Below are positions 1-9,538 of a DNA stretch of 64,000 nucleotides, in pieces. Positions within the stretch are counted from its first letter, which is position 1, and each line of letters opens with the position of its first letter. The DNA comes from Sutcliffiella deserti (GTDB lineage Bacteria > Bacillota > Bacilli > Bacillales > Bacillaceae_I). A program made the position numbers and the translations under genes. The notes beneath the pieces were generated by a model. The model saw nothing but the letters and a program-made list of their open reading frames with translations, was not told where the DNA came from and made no database searches. The stretch covers positions 23,180-87,179 of the forward strand of contig NZ_JAIQDB010000009.1 of assembly GCF_020037475.1 (NCBI RefSeq), written 5' to 3'.

Positions 1-691
1 CTGGATGGTTTCCTGATATTCCGAAATGGCTGCCTAATTCATCTGCCCGTCCAAATCCTATCCCCTCCACATCTTCCACTAGCTGATAAGGATTCTTTTG
101 CAGCATGGCAATGGTTTCATCCTTATAGGTCTGATATATCTTCATGGAAAGCTGTGGACCAAATCCAAACTGAGATAGTGCAATCATCACCTGCTCTAAC
201 CCTTGATGTTCCATTAAGGTGCTATATAACTGCTTCGCTTTGTCTGCAGCAAGCTTAGGAACTTCATCTAATATTGAAGGGTTCTCCAGAATTCTGGATA
301 TCGCATTTTCTCCAAGTGCATCTGCAATTTTTTCGGCGGTCTTTTTGCCAATCCCAGAAAATAAGTCACTTGATAAATACTGGACAATGCCGTGGCGCGT
401 TTGGGGGATATCTTTCCGGAAGTGTTCCACGTGGAATTGCTGTCCAAAACGGGGATGGTCCTTCATTTGTCCAAAGAATATGTACGTTTCATCTTCATGA
501 ATACGAGGGAAATACCCAGTCACGACCGCTTCCTTTTCCTCCTGTGGAACATTCGTTTCGACCACTCTTATACGAACAACCGAATACATATTGGACTCAT
601 TATGGAAGATCGTAACGAGGTGGGTTCCTTTTATGAATTTTTCCTTTTCCTCGAATAGATCGAGAGAGGATTGCTGTTTTTGGTCTTTCAT
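1..691 (-). CDS. recD2: RecD2 (YrrC) helicase, N-terminal part only
   Basis: The first 230 codons of a RecD2-type 5'-3' DNA helicase; the rest lies off the window start. I translated the minus strand from the ATG at 691-689. It begins MKDQKQQSSLDLFEE and contains an OB-like N-terminal region followed by helix-hairpin-helix-like segments, for example LFSGIGKKTAEKIADALG and VEGIGFGRADELG. These match the N-terminal domain of RecD2, which precedes the SF1 motor domains. RecD2 in Firmicutes acts in recombination and repair without RecBC. The location beside the TPR gene yrrB and mnmA is the B. subtilis order. No Walker motifs are visible because the motor part is outside the window. Confidence 0.9.
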   Translation of the reverse strand, partial: MKDQKQQSSLDLFEEKEKFIKGTHLVTIFHNESNMYSVVRIRVVETNVPQEEKEAVVTGYFPRIHEDETYIFFGQMKDHPRFGQQFHVEHFRKDIPQTRHGIVQYLSSDLFSGIGKKTAEKIADALGENAISRILENPSILDEVPKLAADKAKQLYSTLMEHQGLEQVMIALSQFGFGPQLSMKIYQTYKDETIAMLQKNPYQLVEDVEGIGFGRADELGSHFGISGNHP

Positions 692-709
692 GGGAGTTCC
701 CTCCAACCC

Positions 710-1363
710 TTAGTTTTCAGTGATTATCTTTTTTGCATGTGCTGCCAGCATGTGATCTGTTTGTATTTCCAGTGCCTTATCAAGCATTTCCAGTGCCATT
801 TCCCTTTTGTCCTGATAGGCGTACGCAACACCTAAATTGTAACAAGCATCGGCATGGTTATCATCTTCTGTCACAACTGTCTCAAACTCCGCTGTAGCTT
901 CCTTAATTAAGCCAAGTCCTGCTAAACATAATCCAAACTGGAATCTTGCCTCTGTGTCGTCGGGATTCAACTCTACAGAACGCTGGAAGTAAGGAAGTGC
1001 AAGCTTTGGCTGCTCAAATTGTAGGAGTGTCATTCCAAGCATAAAGTAAATATCGCCATCCTCGACTCCTTTTTTCATCGCCAATTCAAAATGACCCTTT
1101 GCTTTATCCCACTTTTCCTGCTGAAAAAAGAGCGTTCCTAATCCGTAATGCGCTGTTCCCATATTTTCATCTTTCTCCAAGGCACGCTCAAAAAATTTCT
1201 TTGCTTTCTCTTGCTCTCCAACTGCACTTAGCACGTTACCAAAATTAACATAGGCCACGGCATTTTCCGGGTTCTGCTCAATTTCCTGTGAAAAGGCTGC
1301 AAGCGCCTCTTCGTACTTACCCTGTTGTAAATATTCAATACCTATTGCATTATTGTCTTTCAT
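710..1363 (-). CDS. TPR repeat protein (YrrB-like)
   Basis: A 217-residue protein made almost entirely of tetratricopeptide repeats: successive 34-residue helical pairs such as GIEYLQQGKYEEALAAF, AYVNFGNVLSAVGEQEKAKKFF and CYNLGVAYAYQDKREMALEML. It has no signal peptide or membrane segment, so it is a cytosolic protein-interaction scaffold. It matches YrrB, which sits between mnmA and recD2 in B. subtilis; its partner is not established from sequence. The start ATG is preceded by AGAGGTG. A terminator behind mnmA (1422-1454) suggests a separate transcript, and only 18 bp separate it from recD2 downstream, so the two are probably cotranscribed. Confidence 0.85.
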   Translation of the reverse strand: MKDNNAIGIEYLQQGKYEEALAAFSQEIEQNPENAVAYVNFGNVLSAVGEQEKAKKFFERALEKDENMGTAHYGLGTLFFQQEKWDKAKGHFELAMKKGVEDGDIYFMLGMTLLQFEQPKLALPYFQRSVELNPDDTEARFQFGLCLAGLGLIKEATAEFETVVTEDDNHADACYNLGVAYAYQDKREMALEMLDKALEIQTDHMLAAHAKKIITEN

Positions 1364-1421
1364 CTATGTACACCTCTTTAGTTGTTATTCTCCTATTTTT
1401 CCTACCAAGTATAACACAAGA

Positions 1422-1454
1422 AAAACCTCAACTCCCACTATGAGTTGAGGTTTT
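1422..1454 (-). terminator. intrinsic terminator after mnmA
   Basis: A 13-bp perfect inverted repeat (AAAACCTCAACTC and its complement, 7-nt loop) just past the mnmA stop; on the minus strand the hairpin ends in a U run. Confidence 0.8.
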
Positions 1455-1456
1455 GA

Positions 1457-2587
<1,131 letters not shown>

Positions 2588-3736
2588 TTATTTGTTTTTT
2601 GTTAATCGCTTTACTACTTTTGCAGTTTCTTTTGCAGCAAATGTAATATCTTCTTCTTTGTTTCCTAATCCAAAGCTAAAGCGGATGGAAGAAGCAATCC
2701 TCTTCGAATCTTTGCCGAACATTGCCACTAGAACATGAGAAGGATCAATAGAACCTGCAGTACAAGCTGAACCACTCGAAACTGCTATACCTGCTAGATC
2801 TAAGTTGACAAGGAGCGACTCCACATTTGTTCCGGGAAAATAAACATTCATTACATGTGGCAAGGTATCATCCAAGGAACCGTTGATTTCAAAGTTCACC
2901 TTTTCTTCCAGCCATATACTCATGATTAATTGTTTGAACATATTATATTGTTTAGTCTTAAAGGGCATTTCCTCCACACTTCGTTCAATTGCCGTCTTCA
3001 AGCCAACTATACCAGCAACATTTTCTGTGCCTGCTCGTCGCTTTCTTTCTTGTTCTCCTCCAAAAGATAAAGGAGAGAAGTTGGTGCCAAAACGAGCATA
3101 AAGGAAGCCTATACCTTTAGGTCCATTAATTTTATGAGCGGATACAGAAAGAAAATCAACACCAAGCTCCACTACATCTATGGAGCAAAGACCAAAAGCT
3201 TGAACGGCGTCTGTATGAAAATAAGCTTGATGATTTTTAAGCAGACTGCCCAATTCCCTCACTGGTTGAATAGATCCTACTTCATTATTTCCGTACATGA
3301 TTGTCACTAGGATTGTCTGATCTGTCATAGCATTCTTCACATCTTGAACATCAACCACTCCTCTATCATTTACAGGAAGATAGGTGATCTGGTAGCCTTC
3401 TTTTTCAAGCTGTTCACATGCGTGAAGAACGGCATGATGTTCAATACTTGTTGTAATAATATGATTCCCGCGATGCCTATTGGCTCTGGCTACACCAATT
3501 ATTGCAAGATTATCGGCTTCTGTTCCGCCGCTTGTAAAGATGATTTCATTTTCTTTTGCACCAATACTCTTTGCTGCAACATTCCTTGCCTCATCTATAA
3601 GATGCCTTGTTTTTCGACCGTAGTGATGGATGCTCGAAGGATTACCAAAGTCCTCTTGCATAACAGACAACATACTATCAATAACAGCTGGATGAATAGG
3701 TGCAGTAGCTGCATGATCTAGATAGACAGGTTTCAT
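2588..3736 (-). CDS. cysteine desulfurase (YrvO type), MnmA partner
   Basis: A 382-residue PLP-dependent cysteine desulfurase of the IscS/NifS family: it removes sulfur from L-cysteine to form an enzyme persulfide. Visible signatures are YLDHAATAP at the N-terminus, FTSGGTEADNLAI, HTDAVQAFG, the PLP lysine in SVSAHKINGPKG, and the catalytic cysteine in SSGSACTAGSI. In B. subtilis YrvO specifically feeds MnmA; its position immediately upstream of mnmA and downstream of cymR supports the same job. GGAGGG precedes the ATG. A second desulfurase (nifS, 45545) lies in the NAD locus. Confidence 0.93.
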   Translation of the reverse strand: MKPVYLDHAATAPIHPAVIDSMLSVMQEDFGNPSSIHHYGRKTRHLIDEARNVAAKSIGAKENEIIFTSGGTEADNLAIIGVARANRHRGNHIITTSIEHHAVLHACEQLEKEGYQITYLPVNDRGVVDVQDVKNAMTDQTILVTIMYGNNEVGSIQPVRELGSLLKNHQAYFHTDAVQAFGLCSIDVVELGVDFLSVSAHKINGPKGIGFLYARFGTNFSPLSFGGEQERKRRAGTENVAGIVGLKTAIERSVEEMPFKTKQYNMFKQLIMSIWLEEKVNFEINGSLDDTLPHVMNVYFPGTNVESLLVNLDLAGIAVSSGSACTAGSIDPSHVLVAMFGKDSKRIASSIRFSFGLGNKEEDITFAAKETAKVVKRLTKNK

Positions 3737-3757
3737 GGATAATCCCTCCTTTCTTTA

Positions 3758-4174
3758 TTAAATATAAAACATATATGCTTCCTGGTCTTCACCGGAATAA
3801 TTGGCCAGGTCCTCTAATGTTGTATTATCCAATACATCTTTCACTGCATCACGAATACGAATCCATAGCTGCCGCTTTGCTGGCTCTTCATCTTCCAGTA
3901 CTTCAACAGGACTGATTGGTCCCTCTAGTACACGAATGATGTCTCCGGCTGTTATTTTCCCCGGCTCATCTGCTAAAATATAACCACCATAGGCTCCACG
4001 TATACTTTTAACTAACCCGGCATTGCGAAGTGGTGCAATCAATTGCTCCAAGTAATGTTCGGATAAATCATGCGTTTGTGCAATTGTTTTTAAAGAAAGC
4101 GGGCCTTCCCCTACGTTTTTAGCAAGCTCAATCATAATTGTTAAACCGTATCTTCCTTTTGTTGAAATTTTCAT
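3758..4174 (-). CDS. cymR: Rrf2-family repressor CymR
   Basis: A 138-residue Rrf2-type winged-helix regulator, the same length as B. subtilis CymR, the master repressor of cysteine metabolism that acts in complex with CysK. The N-terminus MKISTKGRYGLTIMIELA is the Rrf2 signature, followed by the recognition region SEHYLEQLIAPLRNAGLVKSIRGAYGGY. It has no cysteine cluster, unlike the Fe-S members IscR and NsrR, which fits CymR. It lies 21 bp upstream of the desulfurase gene. No terminator is visible between it and the upstream membrane-protein gene, so transcription may start at the promoter near 4931. Confidence 0.93.
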   Translation of the reverse strand: MKISTKGRYGLTIMIELAKNVGEGPLSLKTIAQTHDLSEHYLEQLIAPLRNAGLVKSIRGAYGGYILADEPGKITAGDIIRVLEGPISPVEVLEDEEPAKRQLWIRIRDAVKDVLDNTTLEDLANYSGEDQEAYMFYI

Positions 4175-4209
4175 TCTCTCACACCCCTATTCTTTCTATA
4201 TCCAGTACT

Positions 4210-4881
4210 TTATATTTGAATGGTTACTTTATTATTTTTGTGCTGTATTTTATTAAGAATAGTATCGGTTGTCCTCTGACATGCTGGAAGTGTCCAACCT
4301 ACAATCGCTCCAATGGATAAGCTGAATAGAATGGTCCCGATAAAAACCGGGCCTCCTAAAAGCCACCCTAAACATAATACTATTAATTCCATCGCTAATC
4401 TAATATGTTGCACTTTCCACCCGGCAACTTCTGTTAAGGCAATCATCAAGCTATCCCGTGGACCAGCACCGCATCGGGATGAAATATAAATGCCAATTCC
4501 TATTCCGATTACTAATACACCTGCTATAAGCATCAATAATTTCCCTACAAAAGACAAAGGTGTATGTAGAAATGGTAGTAGAAGATAAAGATCGATGAAG
4601 GCCCCCACCATAAGCATATTGAGAAAAGCACCAATGGATGGAAGCTTTTTTAAAATGATGGAGGAAATAGCCAAAATAAAAAAGCCTACTATAATAGACC
4701 ATGTACCAATAGTTAAACCTAGTTGAATAAAGAGACCAATATGAAAAACATCCCACGGGGCACTCCCTAAATCTGCTCGGATCATCAGTACAATTCCAAA
4801 AGACATAATCAACAAACCAATAAAAAAGATGAACCACTTTGCCAAAAATACGCTTTTCTCCCTACTACGCTCATCTAACAT
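4210..4881 (-). CDS. YczE/YitT-family integral membrane protein
   Basis: A 223-residue hydrophobic protein with about five membrane segments. Motifs ADLGSAPWDVFHIG and SSRCGAGPRDSLMIALT are typical of the YczE/YyaS family of uncharacterised bacterial membrane proteins. Its biochemical role is unknown; B. subtilis YczE has been linked to secondary metabolite production, but nothing here indicates such a cluster. It lies 35 bp upstream of cymR with no terminator between, so the two may be cotranscribed. The ATG follows a GGAAG-type ribosome site. Confidence 0.8.
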   Translation of the reverse strand: MLDERSREKSVFLAKWFIFFIGLLIMSFGIVLMIRADLGSAPWDVFHIGLFIQLGLTIGTWSIIVGFFILAISSIILKKLPSIGAFLNMLMVGAFIDLYLLLPFLHTPLSFVGKLLMLIAGVLVIGIGIGIYISSRCGAGPRDSLMIALTEVAGWKVQHIRLAMELIVLCLGWLLGGPVFIGTILFSLSIGAIVGWTLPACQRTTDTILNKIQHKNNKVTIQI

Positions 4882-4930
4882 GTCTCTTACTTCCTTCTAT
4901 CTCTCGACTATTATCTATAAAATCATTCCC

Positions 4931-4958
4931 ATTATAGCATAGAACTAGATTCTTTACA
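4931..4958 (-). promoter_or_regulatory. sigma-A promoter for yczE-like gene and possibly cymR operon
   Basis: On the minus strand: -35 TGTAAA (4953-4958), 16-bp spacer, extended -10 TGCTATAAT with TATAAT at 4931-4936. It lies about 50 bp upstream of the membrane-protein start. Confidence 0.6.
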
Positions 4959-5036
4959 TTTCTAACCATGACTTTAAATGTGGTACAGTGGGTAATAAAG
5001 AAAAATGTACAGCAAGTAGGATGGTGATATTTTTTT

Positions 5037-6305
5037 ATGAGTAAAAAACCTTTGGCTTATCGTATGAGGCCAAGAACTATAGAAGAAATGGTTGGGCAGG
5101 AGCACCTTGTTGGGGAAGGAAAGATCATCCAAAGAATGGTTAAAGCTAAACATCTTTCCTCGATGATTCTCTACGGACCGCCTGGAATAGGAAAAACTAG
5201 CATTGCAACCGCTATTGCGGGAAGTACACAGTATGCTTTTCGCAGCTTAAATGCAGTAGTTCATAATAAAAAAGACATGGAAATTGTTGCTCAAGAGGCA
5301 AAAATGTCCGGTAAAGTTATTCTTATATTAGACGAAGTACATCGTTTGGATAAAGCAAAGCAAGATTTCCTGCTGCCACATTTGGAAAGCGGTAGCATCA
5401 CCTTGATTGGTGCCACAACCAGCAACCCTTATCATGCCATTAACCCCGCGATCAGAAGTAGATGTCAAATTTTTGAACTTCATCCGTTATCTGTCGAGGA
5501 AATCAAAGCAGTCATCGAGCAGGCCCGTCATGATGTTGATCGAGGACTAGGTAACTATCATGTAAGATTGGAACCTGATGCTTTAGAGCATTTTGCTAAT
5601 GGCTGTGGAGGAGACGTCCGTTCCGCATTAAATGCATTGGAGCTTGCGGTGCTTTCCACAACAGCTAATGAGCAAAATGAGGTTGTGATAGATAGGAAAA
5701 CTGCCGAAGAGTGTTTACAAAAAAAGAGCTTTTACCATGATAAAGATGGAGACGGTCACTATGATGTTCTTTCGGCTTTTCAAAAATCAATCCGGGGAAG
5801 TGACGTGGATGCTGCACTTCATTATTTAGGTAGACTGATAGAAGCCGGAGATCTTGTGAGTATTGCAAGACGTTTGCTTGTCATTGCCTACGAAGACATT
5901 AGTTTAGCCAATCCACAAGCCGGTGCCCGGACACTTGCTGCCATTGAAGCAGCTGAACGACTAGGATTCCCGGAAGCTCGGATCCCTTTAGCCAATGCAG
6001 TGATTGAACTATGTTTATCTCCTAAGTCAAACTCAGCTTATAAAGCATTAGATGAAGCTTTGGCAGATATCCGAAAAGGCATCGTCGGAGATGTTCCAGC
6101 GCATCTTAAGGATGCCCATTATAAAGGGGCCGCATCACTAGGTCGAGGCCTTGATTACCTTTATCCCCATGATTACCCATCAGGATGGGTTGCACAGCAA
6201 TATCTACCTGATAAGCTCAAGCACAAATCATACTACAAACCAAAAGGAACCAGTAAATTTGAAACAACATTGGCTCAGGTTTATGAAAAAACCAAAAAGA
6301 AATGA
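5037..6305 (+). CDS. rarA: replication-associated recombination protein RarA (MgsA)
   Basis: A 422-residue AAA+ ATPase of the RarA/MgsA/WRNIP1 family, which acts at stalled replication forks. It opens with the family motif PLAYRMRPRTIEEMVGQEHL; Walker A GPPGIGKTS is at residues 47-55, Walker B LILDEVHR around 96-103, and sensor-1 GATTSNP follows. The C-terminal tetramerisation region contains HYKGAASLGRG and a YPHDYP motif near the end. It is transcribed away from the cymR operon. Its ribosome site is AGGATGGTGAT. A long hairpin terminator lies downstream at 6340-6396. Confidence 0.95.
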   Translation: MSKKPLAYRMRPRTIEEMVGQEHLVGEGKIIQRMVKAKHLSSMILYGPPGIGKTSIATAIAGSTQYAFRSLNAVVHNKKDMEIVAQEAKMSGKVILILDEVHRLDKAKQDFLLPHLESGSITLIGATTSNPYHAINPAIRSRCQIFELHPLSVEEIKAVIEQARHDVDRGLGNYHVRLEPDALEHFANGCGGDVRSALNALELAVLSTTANEQNEVVIDRKTAEECLQKKSFYHDKDGDGHYDVLSAFQKSIRGSDVDAALHYLGRLIEAGDLVSIARRLLVIAYEDISLANPQAGARTLAAIEAAERLGFPEARIPLANAVIELCLSPKSNSAYKALDEALADIRKGIVGDVPAHLKDAHYKGAASLGRGLDYLYPHDYPSGWVAQQYLPDKLKHKSYYKPKGTSKFETTLAQVYEKTKKK

Positions 6306-6339
6306 AATGCACTTCTCTGAATTTCCAAGAACTAAAAAG

Positions 6340-6396
6340 CCTTAACCAACACATTCGAGTTTTTGCTTTACGCAATTTCGAACGCAGTGGTTAAGG
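6340..6396 (+). terminator. bidirectional terminator after rarA
   Basis: CCTTAACCA (6340-6348) pairs with TGGTTAAGG (6388-6396), with an inner TTCGA/TCGAA pairing; A-rich before and T-rich after, so it can serve both strands. Confidence 0.65.
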
Positions 6397-6465
6397 TTTT
6401 TCTATTAACTATTTATACAGGTAAAGTACCGGAATATCATACATACTATGTTTTTCTGTCTTTGC

Positions 6466-6831
6466 TTACTTACCTTGCAACAAAATTATTTCTTTAGCTT
6501 CTACTTCTCTAGCTTTATTTTTTTCAATGTTGGTTTCTTCTGTTAATACGATTTGAACTTTATCTTCCTCCAACAAGTCGGTAAAATATAAACTGTTTCC
6601 GTCCTTATCTGTAATACTTGTTATGTCCGTTACTTTTACTTCACATAATTCCTTCTCTGTTGTCTGACTACTTGCCCACCAAGGCTTTTTAAATGCCCAT
6701 GAACAATCTACGTAAAAACTATTTTCTTCTATAATTTGTATCGAGGTTAATTCAAAAGAAGTTATTTTAACCGTTGAGTTACATCCAACCAAAATAATAA
6801 TTATTAGAAAATAGATTATTATCAACCTCAT
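6466..6831 (-). CDS. small lipoprotein of unknown function
   Basis: 121 residues with an N-terminal hydrophobic stretch ending in the lipobox LVGC (Cys17), so it should be lipid-anchored outside the membrane. The mature part has charged strands and no domain I recognise; a WAFKKPWWASS segment stands out. The start is secured by AGGAGG seven bases ahead of the ATG. It is isolated, on the opposite strand to rarA, in a variable stretch of the window. I cannot assign a function. Confidence 0.65.
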   Translation of the reverse strand: MRLIIIYFLIIIILVGCNSTVKITSFELTSIQIIEENSFYVDCSWAFKKPWWASSQTTEKELCEVKVTDITSITDKDGNSLYFTDLLEEDKVQIVLTEETNIEKNKAREVEAKEIILLQGK

Positions 6832-6912
6832 TTGCTAACCTCCTCTTTATAAGGAATACTTTAGTAAACTGTCCTTTTCTGGCATAACTTACAAATTCAA
6901 GATGTAAAATAT

Positions 6913-6951
6913 AAAAAGAGCGCATATCCTTGTTGTTCCAGGAAAGCGCTC
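6913..6951 (-). terminator. terminator behind the kinase-like relic
   Basis: GAGCGC (6918-6923) pairs with GCGCTC (6946-6951), with an inner TCCT/AGGA; on the minus strand the hairpin is followed by TTTTTAT. It lies 26 bp after the relic's stop codon. Confidence 0.65.
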
Positions 6952-6976
6952 GATAATTGAATAACCAGAAAAATGA

Positions 6977-7102
6977 TTATAATAATTCTTTAAGTTTTCT
7001 ACAAACCTCGTTAATTCCAATATGTGTAGTATCTATAATAATATCAGACCTTATTTCTATTAACGGTAATACTTTTTCAAAACTATCTAAAACCAGTCCC
7101 TA
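6977..7102 (-). pseudogene. C-terminal relic of a P-loop kinase-like gene
   Basis: An open minus-strand frame of about 40 codons with no start and an in-frame TAG just upstream. It ends in a typical C-terminus: SFEKVLPLIEIRSDIIIDTT, then HIGINEVCRKLKELL and a stop, followed by a good terminator. The D-T-T-x5-E-V pattern resembles the last strand and helix of P-loop nucleotide kinases such as cytidylate-kinase-like proteins. I infer a decayed gene whose 5' part is lost. The match is short, so the family call is weak. Confidence 0.35.
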
Positions 7103-7216
7103 CTCCAGATAACCATGTAAGAAAAATTATTGCCATAATGAGCCTCAAATTAGATATCATATTTTTAAACCAATCGGAATTTTCATTATCAATTTAAAAA
7201 AGAACTTCGAATAAGA

Positions 7217-7249
7217 AAAACATAGGGAGATTTAGTCTTCCTATGTTTT
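7217..7249 (-). terminator. terminator after the 49-residue protein
   Basis: AAAACATAGG (7217-7226) and CCTATGTTTT (7240-7249) form a 10-bp hairpin just past the stop at 7258; an A-run on the plus strand gives the U-tract on the minus strand. Confidence 0.7.
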
Positions 7250-7257
7250 CATTCATA

Positions 7258-7407
7258 TTATTTATCTGTTTGTTTTTGCTTCTTTTTCAAATACTCCGCA
7301 CGTATTTTTTCAAGTTGTTGCTTTTTATCAAATTTAGCAGGTGTCTGTTTTTCATGAAACTTTGTCACAGCTACCTTACCTTTGGTATCCAATTGATATT
7401 TCCCCAC
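7258..7407 (-). CDS. 49-residue highly charged small protein
   Basis: A 49-residue protein starting at GTG 7407 (MGKYQLDTKGKVAVTKF...). It is lysine/glutamine-rich and hydrophilic, ending in a predicted basic helix (LEKIRAEYLKKKQKQTDK). TAGGTGA lies five bases upstream of the GTG, and a clean hairpin terminator follows, so it has the full layout of a gene. No signal or membrane segment. I do not recognise the family; a nucleic-acid-associated or ribosome-associated role is only a guess from charge. Confidence 0.55.
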   Translation of the reverse strand: MGKYQLDTKGKVAVTKFHEKQTPAKFDKKQQLEKIRAEYLKKKQKQTDK

Positions 7408-7815
7408 TTTGTTCACCTACTTTTCTTGTTTTTAAAGAGAATCTATTCAACAAATATAATATACCTTATCTCAAATTCGCAAATTAACTTCTGAAGATTC
7501 CCAGTCTTATTCAATTGAATGGCCCGATTGTGGAATATATGATAATCCATCTTCCACCTTGCTTTTCACATACCTAGCACCTCTTCCCCTTCATGGACTA
7601 TCCACCCCTCTTTTTATATGTCGGAGATCTGCTACTCAAAGGTGGGAAATCAAGAAGCTTTCGATTTACTATACGATGAAACTTGAACATTATAGCCCTT
7701 GGATCTAGACATTTGCAAAAAACTTCAAAAGAACAAATTCTCTTAAAATAGTATAAAAGCCATCCAAGAAGGTAACGATGGTAAAAAAACGTTCGTTTTA
7801 AAGGAGTGTCGTTTA
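7408..7815. other. gene-free stretch upstream of the RsfA-family gene
   Basis: About 400 bp with no convincing coding frame in either direction and no repeat. It must hold the promoters of the flanking divergent genes, but I could not pick a clear -35/-10 pair. The only sure signal is the ribosome site AAAGGAGTG just before 7816. Confidence 0.5.
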
Positions 7816-8490
7816 ATGAAAGTGCGTCAGGATGCATGGTCACATGAGGATGATTTATTACTAGCAGAAACTGTATTACGATACATAAGAGATGGTGGAA
7901 CCCAGCTTGCAGCATTTGAGGAAGTAGGAGATAAGTTGAACCGTACATCGGCTGCCTGTGGCTTTCGATGGAATGCAGAAGTCCGAAAAAAATATGAGCC
8001 AACGGTGGCTATCGCAAAGAAACAGCGGAAAGAGCGCAAGCGTGCCTTGGACAAACAAAAAAAAGAACAACAAGCGGCGGCTCAACCCTTGCAAAGAACA
8101 AAGCCCCAACTGCAACTGGAATGGCTTCCTGCACCTGCAACTTCTTCTTTACCTTTACATAAAACTAATGCAGACTCCTACCATTTAGAGGTGGGTGAAG
8201 AGACTTCATATGAACCGCTTCCACAAAATAAAGATTCCATTACGCTAGACGATTGCATTCAATACCTACAAACCTATAAACGTGAATTGCAATCAGAACA
8301 AGGTCTTAAACTGGAAAACGAACGGTTATTACAAGAAAATGTAATGTTAAAAAGAAAGCAGCAAGCTTTAAAAGAACAGCTTCGGAAGATGGAAGAACAA
8401 CAAAGTATCATTAATGACGATTACGAAATGCTCGTCCAAATTATGGACCGTGCAAGAAAAATGACTGCTCTACATGACGAGGTAATGTAA
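7816..8490 (+). CDS. RsfA-family transcriptional regulator
   Basis: A 224-residue protein with an N-terminal Myb/SANT-like DNA-binding domain: WSHEDDLLLAETVLRYIRDGGTQLAAFEEVGDKLNRTSAACGFRWN (about residues 8-53), the RsfA signature. A basic helix (KKQRKERKRALDKQKKEQQ) follows, then a variable middle, then a C-terminal coiled coil (about 150-210). RsfA regulates prespore sigma-F genes in B. subtilis; several paralogues occur in Bacillaceae, and this one cannot be told apart from YlbO-type members by eye. It is convergent with tcdA and shares its terminator. Confidence 0.8.
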   Translation: MKVRQDAWSHEDDLLLAETVLRYIRDGGTQLAAFEEVGDKLNRTSAACGFRWNAEVRKKYEPTVAIAKKQRKERKRALDKQKKEQQAAAQPLQRTKPQLQLEWLPAPATSSLPLHKTNADSYHLEVGEETSYEPLPQNKDSITLDDCIQYLQTYKRELQSEQGLKLENERLLQENVMLKRKQQALKEQLRKMEEQQSIINDDYEMLVQIMDRARKMTALHDEVM

Positions 8491-8491
8491 A

Positions 8492-8533
8492 AAGAGGATG
8501 GTCCAGAGCAATTGTGCTCTAAGCCATCCTCTT
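8492..8533. terminator. shared terminator between rsfA-like and tcdA
   Basis: AAGAGGATGG (8492-8501) pairs with CCATCCTCTT (8524-8533); an inner AGAGCA/TGCTCT extends the stem. A-run and T-run on opposite sides allow use by both convergent genes. Confidence 0.75.
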
Positions 8534-8537
8534 ATCA

Positions 8538-9305
8538 TTATTGTTTTCCGCCGACTCTTTGAATAGATATATCCTTTAATAGATCATTAATTACATATCC
8601 ACCAAGAATTAGGCCAGCTACCGATGGAACAAACGCGTTAGAAGAAGGTGGCATTTTCGCTTTACGAATTTCAGCCTTATCGTTTCCTACGGTTTTCCTT
8701 ACTTCTTCACGAATTATAATAGGACTTTCATCCGAAAACACAACCTTGATACCACGGTGAATGCCTTCTTTTCGAAGTCTTGTCCGAATGACTTTTGCAA
8801 TCGGATCTGTATGCGTTTTGGAGATATCTTCCATTTTAAATCGCGTTGGATCTGTTTTGTTAGCCGCTCCCATACTTGATACAATCGGAATCTTACGCTT
8901 AAGACATTCTTTCATCAGATGAATTTTATAAGAAATGGTATCTGATGCATCTATAACATAATCCGGTTTATAGCTGAAAAATTCTTCATATGTTTCATCT
9001 GTATAGAACATTTTTAAAGAAATAACTTCACAATCCGGGTTAATATCTTCAATACGGGCTTTCATTAGATCTGCTTTAGGTTTCCCTACAGTGGACATTA
9101 ACGCATGTATTTGACGATTAACATTTGTAATATCTACATCGTCTTTGTCTACAAGGATAAGACGGCCAACTCCAGAGCGTGCTAAAGCCTCCGCAGAAAA
9201 GGACCCTACGCCCCCAATACCAAGTACAGCAACCGTACTGTTCTTTAAAATATCTAATCCTTCTTTACCTATTGCTAGTTCGTTTCTTGAAAACTGATGT
9301 AACAT
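8538..9305 (-). CDS. tcdA: tRNA threonylcarbamoyladenosine dehydratase TcdA (YrvM)
   Basis: TcdA is an E1-like, ATP-dependent enzyme that converts t6A37 to cyclic ct6A37 in tRNAs decoding ANN codons. The Rossmann motif AVLGIGGVGSFSAEALARSGVG starts around residue 26, followed by LVDKDDVDITNVNRQ, which binds the nucleotide, and VIDASDTISYK. I start at the ATG at 9305 (MLHQFSRNEL, 255 residues): this matches the B. subtilis N-terminus, and a TGGAG ribosome site sits upstream, whereas the in-frame ATG five codons earlier lacks one. Position between rsfA-like and aspS is conserved. Confidence 0.93.
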   Translation of the reverse strand: MLHQFSRNELAIGKEGLDILKNSTVAVLGIGGVGSFSAEALARSGVGRLILVDKDDVDITNVNRQIHALMSTVGKPKADLMKARIEDINPDCEVISLKMFYTDETYEEFFSYKPDYVIDASDTISYKIHLMKECLKRKIPIVSSMGAANKTDPTRFKMEDISKTHTDPIAKVIRTRLRKEGIHRGIKVVFSDESPIIIREEVRKTVGNDKAEIRKAKMPPSSNAFVPSVAGLILGGYVINDLLKDISIQRVGGKQ

Positions 9306-9538
9306 TCCTATCAACTCCATTTATCTCTTATCACATAGTCTTTTTAGTCTTTGTAAAGATTGTACCCGAAATCGAATATATCATACTTCATAGGAAATGC
9401 AAGTAGTCTTATAGGAATTTCTAATTAATGACGAAAAGGTTTATCTCCCATATTATAAAGGGAATAGTAGTTGGATATGTTTATATATATTCACTAATAA
9501 GATTTAATTAAACATGCACTAAAGAAAGTGGGATTATT

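Noticed and set aside
7243..7494. Plus-strand hydrophobic frame of 83 codons
   Set aside because: It is the reverse side of the 49-residue basic protein and has no start signal.
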